The notes under the pieces were generated by a model that had not been told where the DNA came from, did not search any database, and saw only the letters and a program-made list of their open reading frames with translations. Positions 43,601 through 53,699 of a DNA stretch of 64,000 nucleotides are shown here, in pieces. Position numbers and translations under genes: made by a program. The stretch is from Glandiceps talaboti (lineage: Eukaryota; Hemichordata; Enteropneusta; Spengelidae), in NCBI RefSeq assembly GCF_964340395.1, contig NC_135565.1, positions 2,526,001 through 2,590,000 on the forward strand. The letters are read 5' to 3'. Each line of letters begins with the position of its first letter. The first letter of the stretch is position 1.

Positions 43601-44753
43601 ACATGCCCAATTTACAAACTATGGAAGGGACGGTGTACATGCCCAATTTACAAACTATGGAAGGGACTGTGTACATGCCCAATTTACAAACTATGGAAGG
43701 GACTGTCTACATGCCCAATTTACAAACTATGGAAGGGACTGTGTATACATGCCCGATTTACAAACTATGGAAGGGACTGTGTACATGCCCAATTTACAAA
43801 CTGTGGAAGGGAAAGTGTATACATGCCCGATTTACGAATTCGTGAACATGACGTATATGTTGGAATATCACTATTTCGGTATCATTTATGGCAATGACGT
43901 CATCGGTCCAGGCTCACCAGCCTGCATGCCCTAATTGAGAAATGGAGATTAGACCGCGCCCACAACGGCTGATCTGTCAGTCAATGTACCACGGTGCAAT
44001 TGTCATTACTTTTCAATACATTACGAGAGCATTCACCACTTATTACCTTTTTAAGAGGGGACATTTTGTCAACCATTTTCGTGATTAGTATTATTATTAT
44101 TATCATCTTCAATAGCATAAACGTGTGTTGCATTTAGTTAGTAGGATATGTATACCAGTCATTTATGTAGGTAGATACAATATTTATTGATATTCGACAA
44201 CATTTACCACTTGTCGACATTTGGCATGATTGAACAGATAAAACATATGAGACGGCCCATAGCTGCAGTTTAATTTAAATTGTTTACCCTCGTTATCTTA
44301 CCATGACTTTCTTGTTTCTGTTGTATCCCACACCGTAACCAAGACAACCAGTGATGAAAAACTGCAAAGTGATTGATACATGCAAAATGTAATGTTACTC
44401 AAATGTTGCAAAATCTTTTTGTATGTATGTATGTATGTATGTATGTATACACGTGTGTGCTTACATGTATGTACTATGGTTTACGACAACAAACTTGGTA
44501 TGACGTCACTTACTATGATGCCAGTCCATATTGGAATTCCAATCCAAAATCCAAAACTCCTTATTAGCATAGCAAATAAACCAAGGATCATACTGAGACC
44601 AGCTGATATAAAGTGTGCTCCCCCTAGGTATAGAAACAGTCGGTCTGGTACTCTTGGTGGAATGTCATCCTCACCCTCCCTTCGATGTGATCGAGACCGC
44701 CATGCATCCTGAGAATCTGACGATGGTTGATCACTAACAGTCGCCACTGGCAT
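2152..44753 (-). CDS. CD20/MS4A-like four-pass membrane protein with long cytoplasmic tail (six coding exons)
   Basis: Joining 44753-44514, 44361-44302, 42886-42731, 42082-41945, 40323-40173 and 3506-2152 gives one 699-residue frame. Junctions 1-4 are phase 0 and junction 5 is phase 1. Four hydrophobic segments lie near residues 40-64, 68-93, 101-123 and 153-181. TM2 contains PIWTGIIFFITG, which resembles the P-x-W-G-G...I-x-S-G signature of the CD20/MS4A family, and TM3 has the family-like SAIAS...LLLD pattern. The loop between TM3 and TM4 holds two cysteines (about 137 and 148), which could form the small disulfide seen in CD20-type loops. The tail (about 187-699) is rich in S, N, D and Q and lacks PPxY motifs, unlike what I recall of the related FAM189/ENTREP proteins. 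Family assignment is by motif recognition. The molecular role is unknown, and a channel, receptor-adaptor or trafficking function would each be an inference. Confidence 0.8.
3562..36749. repeat. 33-kb tandem array of a 15-bp unit (ATAAATACCCTAACT)
   Basis: About 2,210 head-to-tail copies. Four main variants differ at two sites (TAACT, TAGCT, CAACT, CAGCT). Rare variants include TATACATA and AAACACC. The period holds in exact register from the left edge to 30546, shifts by one base near 30547 (ATTAAA), then holds again to the end. Each common unit contains CCCTAA (the reverse complement of TTAGGG) and TATAAATA. Because 15 is a multiple of three, one frame on each strand has no stop: V/A-R/G-V-F-I on minus and I-N-T-L-T/A on plus. 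Neither has an in-frame ATG. It lies inside intron 5. Confidence 0.97.
36750..37091. other. Single-copy spacer between the two intron-5 arrays, with a degenerate 70-bp-type unit
   Basis: About 340 bp of ordinary AT-rich DNA. Its left edge (36752-36795, with CTATAGTTGG and TATCTGAGTTA) resembles a decayed copy of the 70-bp unit. A short TTG microsatellite lies at 36885-36902. A small plus-strand open frame (36884-37132) looks like chance. Confidence 0.7.
37092..40227. repeat. 70-bp minisatellite carrying exon-5 end and 5' splice site ('mirage'-type)
   Basis: About 45 copies of a roughly 68-70 bp unit. On the minus strand each unit reads through an exon-like stretch (TCATCAACTATGGTCACACC) into GTAAGTATAG, a consensus 5' splice site. 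Variants include ACGG versus CTGTG before the donor and TACTACGTACAC versus TTTAAGTACAC. The unit next to exon 5 (to 40173) supplies the end of exon 5 and its in-frame donor. Seventy is not a multiple of three, so the array as a whole is not coding. Confidence 0.95.
40173..40323 (-). CDS. Exon 5 of the MS4A-like gene: tail segment whose last codons are minisatellite-derived
   Basis: The acceptor is CTTATATTTCAG directly before ATG TTA TAT. Two donors are possible. AAT|GTAAGG at 40231 is phase 0 and would put exon 6 out of frame. CCGC|GTAAGT at 40173 is phase 1 and joins exon 6 in frame, making a proline codon (C+CT). I therefore chose 40173, giving 50 codons plus one base (residues 199-249). 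About the last 19 codons (VRASVRSNSDTQSSTMVTP) are the first unit of the 70-bp tandem array that then fills the start of intron 5. Reading past this donor into the next unit meets a TAG after seven codons. Confidence 0.7.
40642..40683. repeat. GT/GTGC microsatellite in intron 4
   Basis: A short run of GTGCGTGC that continues as (GT)n. It is a simple dinucleotide repeat inside intron 4 with no sign of function. Confidence 0.95.
40690..41560. repeat. Two degenerate dispersed-type repeats in intron 4
   Basis: From about 40690 to 41190 there are roughly 3.5 diverged copies of a unit near 140 bp, each with a TTTTGGTCAAA core and ATGCAAATTAGG-like spacing. From about 41215 to 41560 a different unit recurs about four times, marked by CCTAGCAACCATGACCACGC and CATAGCAACAGCCAAA. 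Copies are much more diverged than in the other arrays. This looks like old repetitive DNA of the kind dispersed in introns, and no coding potential is seen. Confidence 0.75.
41595..41944. other. Rest of intron 4, no gene seen
   Basis: AT-rich single-copy DNA next to exon 4. An 87-codon open frame on the plus strand has no recognisable features. The stretch near 41815-41870 (TTAACCGAGCATGG, AACAAAGTAACAGCAAAA) resembles 1865-1905 downstream of the gene, so it may be the end of a dispersed element. Confidence 0.5.
41945..42082 (-). CDS. Exon 4 of the MS4A-like gene: TM4 and membrane-proximal tail
   Basis: The acceptor is GTTTGCTTTCAG and the donor is GTAGGA. The 46 codons (residues 153-198) encode TM4 (NALLVVNVLLIITG and following) and a charged juxtamembrane stretch, KWDKERAQRLGDRQ. 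Both ends are phase 0. No start codon lies in the exon, so it cannot be found as a stand-alone ORF. It fits exactly between exons 3 and 5. Confidence 0.82.
42290..42610. repeat. Degenerate 30-40 bp repeat in intron 3 (TTGATTGGCCAA core)
   Basis: About nine diverged units, each with a TTGATTGGCC-type core followed by AACTTTGTAACCAA. The core contains CCAAT on one strand. The unit resembles the 40-bp array at 53700-59628 (TATTGGCC followed by TTTTGTTAACC), so the two may share an origin. The copies differ in length and base content, which suggests an old array. Confidence 0.7.
42731..42886 (-). CDS. Exon 3 of the MS4A-like gene: TM3 and extracellular loop
   Basis: The acceptor is TTTTTCCCTACAG, with a good pyrimidine tract, and the donor is GTGAGT. 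The 52 codons (residues 101-152) encode TM3 (VIIFILMSAVSAIASVILLL) and then an extracellular loop with two cysteines at about 137 and 148, ending CGINP. Both ends are phase 0. The in-frame ATG within TM3 is internal and not a start. Confidence 0.85.
42946..43268. repeat. 32-bp GC-rich minisatellite in intron 2
   Basis: About ten copies with core CTCATCGATCCCCGACTCCA and an alternating ACCCTC/ACCCCC tail. It is strikingly C-rich on the plus strand compared with the AT-rich surroundings. Two overlapping plus-strand frames of 126 and 142 codons (proline/histidine/serine-rich) come from the repeat and are not genes. It lies 60 bp from the 3' splice site of intron 2. Confidence 0.95.
43393..43836. 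repeat. 36-bp minisatellite in intron 2
   Basis: About twelve copies with core CATGCCCAATTTACAAACTA and GGAAGGGACTGT. Because the unit is twelve codons long it produces several overlapping plus-strand frames (up to 204 codons), all repetitive and antisense to the intron. Confidence 0.95.
43837..44301. other. Remaining intron 2, no gene seen
   Basis: About 460 bp of non-repetitive AT-rich DNA between the 36-bp array and exon 2. I see no coding or RNA features on either strand. Confidence 0.6.
44302..44361 (-). CDS. Exon 2 of the MS4A-like gene: end of TM2 and short cytoplasmic loop
   Basis: This 60-nt exon is preceded by a CACTTTGCAG acceptor and followed by a GTAAGA donor. It encodes 20 residues (81-100): FFITGCLGYGVGY completes TM2, and NRNKKVM forms a positively charged loop to TM3. 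Both ends are phase 0. It is too short to be seen as an independent open frame and was found by matching the family pattern and splice sites. Intron 1 (44362-44513) is 152 bp. Confidence 0.85.
44421..44448. repeat. GTAT microsatellite in intron 1
   Basis: Seven tandem GTAT tetranucleotides inside the 152-bp intron 1. A simple repeat with no indicated function. Confidence 0.95.
44514..44753 (-). CDS. Exon 1 of the MS4A-like gene: start codon, N-terminus, TM1 and first half of TM2
   Basis: The ATG is at 44753-44751 with an in-frame TAG eight codons upstream, which supports this start. The 80 codons encode a hydrophilic, charged N-terminus (residues 1-38, containing RSRSHRREGEDD), then TM1 and the start of TM2, ending WTGII. 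The exon ends in front of a consensus GTAAGT donor (44513-44508), phase 0. Upstream of the ATG, a TAG at about 44774 could also serve as a 3' splice site, so a non-coding first exon further upstream is possible. Confidence 0.85.
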
Positions 44754-45729
44754 GATGGGTAAAGTGATGACAGACTAGGCATAACTCGGGTGGGGCGTAT
44801 ATATCTGTAATTGAATTATAAACATGTATTTATCATAAGGTTTTGGTAAAGACAGACCATGACATGTAACGATAATAAGTTTCTGTATTTGTTTTTGTTG
44901 GGGAGAGAGAGAGAGATACAGACACACACCCGGGGACACATACATCCACATACACATGCACATACATAGAGACAGAGAAATAGGGAGTGGAGTGGTTGGA
45001 AACGGGCAGACAGAGATAGTGCGTGACAGAGACAGACAGACAGAAAACGAAAGGGTCTGTTCTACAAATCTCAACGTGTATCCCATATATCAATGGACAC
45101 TTTAAAATGTGAATGTTTATCTGAACAGTGAACCGAGTTTATTATACGTGGATGAGATTGATGCATCGTCTAATTGTCTTTTTAGAAGATTACATAAACC
45201 AACATATTTGTTAAAGCCTTGTCATCATAGTTTTCATTCTATTTCAATATTTACGCAGCCCAATAATTAAAAACTCGATTTAAGTTGTGTTGCGAGTTAC
45301 AAAATCCATCAATAAGTACGAGTAGAGCAGAAAAAATGTTGTCACAGTATAGGACATTAAAACACAATTATAACAGATTTGAAATTGATATAAAACCAAT
45401 TATCCATATCACATTACATACAATACAACATGTAATTAGTTTGTGTAGAATAGCATTTTATTATCAGATCGTCACCAAAATATGTTATGTACTGTAACAA
45501 TATGTTATGTAACAATATGCTTATCAGATAATGGTTTAACATGCAAATAAAATACAGCGATGCTGTTATTGAGATTTTTGTTGAGCTACCAATAACGTAG
45601 AAATGATAGGCTATCATCGCCAGGTACTGATATTTTGTTGAGCTACCAATAATGTAGCGATGGTAGTGATATGTTGTTGAACTACCAATAACGCTTAATA
45701 TTTGTAACAAGTATAAATGATAGGTGTAT
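44754..45729. other. 5' flank of the MS4A-like gene
   Basis: The 5' UTR of exon 1 starts here on the minus strand. A purine/AGAC-rich low-complexity stretch lies at about 44905-45045. Three copies of a roughly 40-60 bp unit with TTGTTGAGCTACCAATAA lie at 45571-45690. Short frames on both strands are repeat- or composition-derived. No other gene is seen. Confidence 0.6.
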
Positions 45730-46540
45730 TTGGTACACTCAAATTGTAACATACATCACAGGTGGGGTTTATATGGTACACTCAAATTGTAACACATCAC
45801 AGGTGGGGTTTATATGGTACACTCAAATTGTAACACATCACAGGTGGGGTTTATATGCTACACTCAAATTGTAACACATCACAGGTGGGGTTTATATGGT
45901 ACACTCAAATTGTAACACACATCACAGGTGGGGTTTATATGGTACACTCAAATTGTAACACACATCACAGGTGGGGTTTGTGTGGTACACTCAAATTGTA
46001 ACATACATTTCAGATGGGGTTTATATGGTACACTCAAATTGTAACACATCACAGGTGGGGTTTGTATGGTACACTCAAATTGTAACATACATTTCACATG
46101 GGGTTTATATGGTACACTCAAATTGTAACACATCACAGGTGGGGTTTATATGGTACACTCAAATTGTAACACACATCACAGGTGGGGCTTATATGGTACA
46201 CTCAAATTGTAACACACATCACAGGTGGGGTTTATATGGTACACTCAAATTGTAACACATCACAGGTGGGGTTTATATGGTACACTCAAATTGTAACATA
46301 CATCACAGGTGGGGTTTATATGGTACACTCAAATTGTAACACACATCACAGGTGGGGTTTATATGGTACACTCAAATTGTAACATACATCACAGGTGGGG
46401 TTTATATGGTACACTCAAATTGTAACATACATCACAGGTGGGGTTTATATGGTACACTCAAATTGTAACACACATCACAGGTGGGGTTTATATGGTACAC
46501 TCAAATTGTAACATACATCACAGTTGGGATTTATATGGTG
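45730..46540. repeat. 41-45 bp minisatellite upstream of the MS4A-like gene
   Basis: About 19 copies with core CACTCAAATTGTAACA and ATCACAGGTGGGGTTTATAT. Length variation is mainly in the ACACAC/ACATAC segment. Frames on both strands are repeat-derived. Confidence 0.95.
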
Positions 46541-46691
46541 AGGACATTGTTTTGAATAACACTTTAGACACTGTGTATATTGTCAGATTGTCAGGTAACC
46601 TTGACTGATTAGCACTTTACAAATCTTTAGAAAATCATGTTATCACACAGTCTCACATAGGCAACCATGTTATCACTGAGTGGTTTTATTT

Positions 46692-46911
46692 CACAGTCGC
46701 TTGTAAACTGTTATTCCTTTCCTAAATGGTTTTATTCTTGTCGATGACGGTCCTAATACAGAACAATGACGTTATTATAGGGATTGGCGATATTCTTATA
46801 AAATTGATAGCGATGTCATACCCCCTACGTACATACATACAATGTATTATGACGGTCATAGACAAGAATAAAACCATTTAGGAAAGGAATAACAGTTTAC
46901 AAGCGACTGTG
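46692..46911. mobile_element. Foldback / MITE-like element with perfect 51-bp inverted arms
   Basis: Bases 46692-46742 and 46861-46911 are exact reverse complements, starting CACAGTCGCTTGTAAACTG and ending with its complement. Imperfect pairing continues about ten bases inward. The loop is 118 bp and non-coding. TTTATTT occurs directly left of the element and one base to its right, a possible but imperfect target duplication. The structure fits a non-autonomous DNA transposon or foldback element. The family cannot be named from this copy alone. Confidence 0.7.
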
Positions 46912-49035
46912 CTTTATTTACAGGAATGTCGAGCAGACTGTATGTACTTGTACAAAACTATGACCTCGGTTGCTATAAGTATTCGTGTCCTTATCATGGC
47001 ATATATACATGTATACACCGAGAGTGTGGTGACGTATCCAGCACTTGTAGTCTGTAGCCACCTTGGATTATTATCTAGTGCATTGATGTGTATATTCAAA
47101 TGTGATAATTGTCGAATACATTAACTATTTGGTAGTTAAAATTTGTCTTGTTTTCAGTAGTACAGAAACGTTCTCAATTAAATAATGTTGGTTGGTTATT
47201 TGTATCAACTCGAGTAGAGCGTCACACTTGTTGTTGTTTTGTTAAATGGACACTGAACACTGGATGGTACGTTGTTTTGTTGCTGTACTGGTAACAAGTA
47301 TCGCCATAACCATTGGTAAATATTTAACTAGAATACTTGATAAACACGTTTTTGGCCTATACCTGTTCAGTGTGATGTTCTCGTTTCAAATAAACACAAC
47401 TATTTATAACGTTGTTTATGGACCCATGTAAATTGTAATAGCTGAAATACATTATGTTTACCAAATAGAACACAGTTTTAGAGATTGGTTGAAATACAGA
47501 AAAATAAGTCAAACGTGAATTTAAACGGATTTTATCGTAGTTTGAACTTTTTAAACTCTTGTTTCTACATATAAGTACACATACATTGATGGATCGAGAC
47601 ATTGCAGACACAGCTACAACTAGACAAAGACTTTAGACTCTGGGCCATAAATTCTATATTCAACAGACGTAGATATTCATATGTGTAATAAATATTGAAC
47701 TATACACCAGCATTACAAATATCACGTATCATGGACGTTCTTATCTAATTTTAGTGACGATTATTGAACATAGCAGAACACAGTAAACAGGCATTGCTAA
47801 CAAACATACAATAATATTTGCGTACAGTCACCAGGCATTAGCCACATCTGTCAAGGTTTCTCTTCAGTGGTTCAAAATATGAAAACATTTGGTGGGGAAC
47901 TCTTACCTGAGTAATTAGTTAAACGACCTGACGTATAATATCCAATATTATTTTGGGTGTGGGCTGCAGGTGTGTATTGGTGTAGTTTGGAATTCCTACG
48001 TCTGATAAGTGTCCTGTACGTACTAAGTGTCGTATTGTAGATGACACACACGCATTAGATCATCACCGTACACAAGGAATGACCGACGGACGGACTGACT
48101 TCGTTCGGATCCGTGTACGAACAACAACTGTTACGTCAAATTATCGCAGTAACCACAAGTGATGTCACCGCCACCACGATTCAAACAATCCACGATACAT
48201 CAGTGATTAAATCTCCCAGTGGTACAACAACTGATACGGCGTGAACTCTAAATGACTCGGTCCGTTTTAAAGTAAAGCACACACAAGGCGCAGTTGTGAA
48301 ATGGGTTCAAAACAGACTACGAAATTTACCAACAAACAACAAGTGTAGAAGAGCGTACGAGTTTCAAGACAAATAGAAGTGATGGGGATAACATCAGACA
48401 ATTTATGATGGCTGTTAGTAGTTATGATAGGATCGTGCATGGAGATAGAAAATCGTAGATTACAGATGGTTTAATATATAATCGCAATCCGAGCTATCAG
48501 CCTATGACAGGAGTGGTATTCTATATTAACAATTGATAGAACGACCCAGTGTATATCAGACAATCAAGGAACTAGGTCAACGGTTGCATTATATCTCATT
48601 GGAATCCTTAGTCTGGAATCAATGCTAACGTTGTCCTGTTTAATAAACAGTATAAGGTAAAAACGTACTAGAAAGCCCCTAAAACGACTGTACATCCAAT
48701 ATGGGTACTGTATACAGGAACAGCAATGCATGTGCGTCCAATGCTAGGAAATAGGAGTGTGTGTACGCTACTATAAGTATTAATATCAGTGGCTTCAAGT
48801 TTCTTTCAATGGAAAGTCTATAGCCTATCTATAGCAGTTGAAGGACTATATTTATACCAACTAACTTTACTCCTTCAAAGACTATTAAGCTGGGAAAATA
48901 TTTACTTTAATTTATTTTTCAAAATTTTAAAGTAAAGTGTTGGCCATATACGTAGGCGAGATGAAAAATAAGGATAACTTTACGTTACTGTTTCAAATTA
49001 ATAGCCTGAATACATCTTTGATGTTATCCACTCAG
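46912..49035. other. Single-copy region, probable upstream/promoter side of the MS4A-like gene
   Basis: About 2.1 kb without a recognisable protein gene. Short frames (for example 47246-47431 plus) are hydrophobic but have no support. The part from about 48050 to 48360 has more CpG than its surroundings, and a TATATATTAAA sequence lies on the minus strand at about 48482-48472, so a promoter for the minus-strand gene could be here. Confidence 0.45.
47901..47909 (-). promoter_or_regulatory. Candidate 5' splice site of a non-coding first exon
   Basis: On the minus strand CTCAG|GTAAGAG is a near-perfect donor, with the exon side at 47907 and above. It could belong to a 5' UTR exon of the MS4A-like gene, joining an acceptor such as GCCTAG just upstream of the coding start. 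This is inferred from position and consensus only. Confidence 0.25.
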
Positions 49036-50262
49036 ACACTACAGTATGGTCTCTCTATTACACGATAGACACTGCAGTATGGTCTCTCTAATACACGATA
49101 GACACTACAGTATGGTCTCTCTATTACACGATAGACACTACAGTATGGTCTCTCTATTACACGATAGACACTACAGTATGGTCTCTCTATTACACGATAG
49201 ACACTACAGTATGGTCTCTCTATTACACGATAGACACTGCAGTATGGTCTCTCTATTACACGATAGACACTAGCTACAGTATGGTCTCTCTATTACACGA
49301 TAGACACTACAGTATGGTCTCTCTATTACACGATAGACACTACAGTATGGTCTCTCTATTACACGATAGACACTACAGTATGGTCTCTCTATTACACGAT
49401 AGACACTACAGTATGGTCTCTCTATTACACGATAGACACTACAGTATGGTCTCTCTATTACACGATAGACACTACAGTATGGTCTCTCTATTACACGATA
49501 GACACTACAGTATGGTCTCTCTATTACACGATAGACACTACAGTATGGTCTCTCTATTACACGATAGACACTGCAGTATGGTCTCTCTATTACACGATAG
49601 ACACTAGCTACAGTATGGTCTCTCTATTACACGATAGACACTACAGTATGGTCTCTCTATTACACGATAGACACTACAGTATGGTCTCTCTATTACACGA
49701 TAGACACTACAGTATGGTCTCTCTATTACACGATAGACACTACAGTATGGTCTCTCTATTACACGATAGACACTACAGTATGGTCTCTCTATTACACGAT
49801 AGACACTACAGTATGGTCTCTCTATTACACGATAGACACTACAGTATGGTCTCTCTATTACACGATAGACACTGCAGTATGGTCTCTCTATTACACGATA
49901 GACACTGCAGTATGGTCTCTCTATTACACGATAGACACTGCAGTATGGTCTCTCTATTACACGATAGACACTACAGTATGGTCTCTCTATTACACGATAG
50001 ACACTACAGTATGGTCTCTCTATTACACGATAGACACTACAGTATGGTCTCTCTATTACACGATAGACACTACAGTATGGTCTCTATTACCCGATAGACA
50101 CTACAGTATGGTCTCTCTATTACACGATAGACACTACAGTATGGTCTCTATTACACGATAGACACTACAGTATGGTCTCTCTATTACACGACTAGACACT
50201 ACAGTATGGTCTCTCTATTACACGATATAGACACTACAGTATGGTCTCTCTATTACACGATA
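49036..50262. repeat. 33-bp minisatellite
   Basis: About 37 very uniform copies with core GTCTCTCTATTACACGATAG. The unit is eleven codons with an ATG, so it gives repeating plus-strand frames (MVSLLHDRHYS) of 75, 108 and 160 codons that are not genes. Two copies carry an ACTAGCTACAG insertion 334 bp apart (49269 and 49603), which points to block duplication of about ten units. Confidence 0.96.
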
Positions 50263-51742
<1,480 letters not shown>

Positions 51743-51887
51743 CCATAATATACCATAACTGTAGAAAAATGATATATAATTTATAGTATACACCAAACTA
51801 GACTAGACTGTGAGATACGTCACGTCGTCAAGACCTTATCAATGGTGTGCTGATTGATAGGTTTGGCAAAACACGTCATATCAAACA

Positions 51888-53353
51888 AACTAATATCACA
51901 TATGGTGCTCTCACAAACTAATATCACATGGTGCTCTCACAAACTAATATCACGTATGGTGCTCTCACAAACTAATGTCACATATGGTGCTCTCACAAAC
52001 TAATATCACGTATGGTGCTCTCACAAACTAATATCACATGGTGCTCGCACAAACTAATATCACATGGTGCTCTCACAAACTAATATCACACATGGTGCTC
52101 TCACAAACTAATATCACATGGTGCTCTCACAAACTAATATCACACATGGTGCTCTCACAAACTAATATTTCACATGGTGCTCTCACAAACTAATATCACA
52201 CATGGTGCTCTCACAAACTAATATCACATGGTGCTCTCACAAACTAATATCACATGGTGCTCTCACAAACTAATGTCACATGGTGCTCTCACAAACTAAT
52301 ATCACGTATGGTGCTCTCACAAACTAATATCACGTATGATGCTCTCACAAACTAATATCACATATGGTGCTCTGACAAACTGATATCACGTATGGTGCTC
52401 TCACAAACTAATATCACGTATGGTGCTCTCACAAACTAATATCACATATAGTGCTCTGCCAAACTAATATCACATATGGTGCTCTCACAAACTAATATCA
52501 CATATGGTGCTCTCACAAACTAATATCACATATGGTGCTCTCACAAACTAATGTCACGTATGGTACTCTGACAAACTAATATCACATATGGTGCTCTCAC
52601 AAACTAATATCACGTATGGTACTCTGCCAAACTGATATCACATATGGTGCTCTCACAAACTAATATCACATATGGTGCTCTGACAAACTAATATCACATA
52701 TGGTGCTCTGACAAACTAATATCACATATGGTGCTCTGACAAACTAATATCACATATGGTGCTCTCACAAATTAATATCACATATGGTGCTCTCACAAAC
52801 TAATGTCACGTATGGTACTCTGACAAACTAATATCACATATGGTGCTCTCACAAACTAATATCACGTATGGTACTCTGCCAAACTGATATCACATATGGT
52901 GCTTTCACAAACTGATATCACATATGGTGCTCTCACAAACTAATATCACATATGGTGCTCTCACAAACTAATATCACATATGGTGCTTTCACAAACTGAT
53001 ATCACATATGGTGCTCTCACAAACTAATATCACATGGTGCTCTCACAAACTAATATCACATGGTGCTCTCACAAACTAATATCACATGGTGCTCTCACAA
53101 ACTAATATCACATATGGTGCTTTCACAAACTGATATCACATATGGTGCTCTCACAAACTAATATCACATATGGTGCTTTCACAAACTAATATCACATGGT
53201 GCTCTCACAAAATAATACACATATGGTGCTCTCACAAACTAATATCACATATGGTGCTCTGACAAACTAATATCACGTATGGTGCTCTGACAAACTAATG
53301 TCACGTATGGTGCTCTCACAAACTAATATCACGTATGGTGCTCTCACAAACTA
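51888..53353. repeat. 28-bp minisatellite
   Basis: About 52 copies with core GGTGCTCTCACAAACTAAT and ATATCACATAT. Units vary between 26 and 30 bp (CACATGG versus CACATATGG). It has more base and length variation than the 33-bp and 40-bp arrays. The stretch 51741-51887 between the palindrome and this array is non-repetitive. Confidence 0.95.
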
Positions 53354-53364
53354 GTGGACAGAAA

Positions 53365-53615
53365 TATACAAATAATATATATCGAGAGTTAAGGTGAGAA
53401 TAGACAAGCACATACAAATAATCTATATTGAAGGTTAAGACGAGAATAGGAAAGAATATACAAGTAATATATATTGAATGTTAAGATGAGAATAGACAAG
53501 TATATACAAATAATCTATATTGAATATTAAGATAAGAATAGATAAGCATATACAAATAATCTATATCGAAGGTTAAGATGAGAATAGACAAGAACATACA
53601 AGTAATCTATAGTGA
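53365..53615. repeat. 46-bp repeat, about 5.5 copies
   Basis: TACAAATAATCTATAT-type starts recur at 53367, 53413, 53459, 53505, 53551 and 53597, an exact 46-bp period with substitutions (GTTAAGATGAGAATAGACAA segment). It directly follows the 28-bp array but has a different sequence. Bases 53616-53699 are single-copy. Confidence 0.93.
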
Positions 53616-53699
53616 CCTTAGTGGTCTGGTTAACTGAAGAGAACGTATTTAGCATATCAGCTGAACTGTATCAGTCTTTGTTTTTGGTGATTTTTATAC

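Noticed and set aside
42899-43934. Plus-strand frames of 142, 126, 204 and 116 codons
   Set aside because: They are the 32-bp and 36-bp minisatellites in intron 2, antisense to the gene.
44373-44712. Plus-strand frames of 64 and 110 codons
   Set aside because: Antisense shadows of exon 1 and intron 1, including the GTAT microsatellite.
45948-46382. Frames on both strands over 45.9-46.4 kb
   Set aside because: They are readings of the 41-45 bp minisatellite with no independent coding support.
47246-47431. 61-codon hydrophobic plus-strand frame
   Set aside because: Composition resembles a membrane segment, but there is no family match by eye and no splice or promoter support, and similar-size frames occur by chance in AT-rich DNA.
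49046-50097. Three plus-strand frames with MVSLLHDRHYS repeats
   Set aside because: Product of a uniform 33-bp unit. The three frames are broken only by register-changing insertions, and there is no flanking gene structure.
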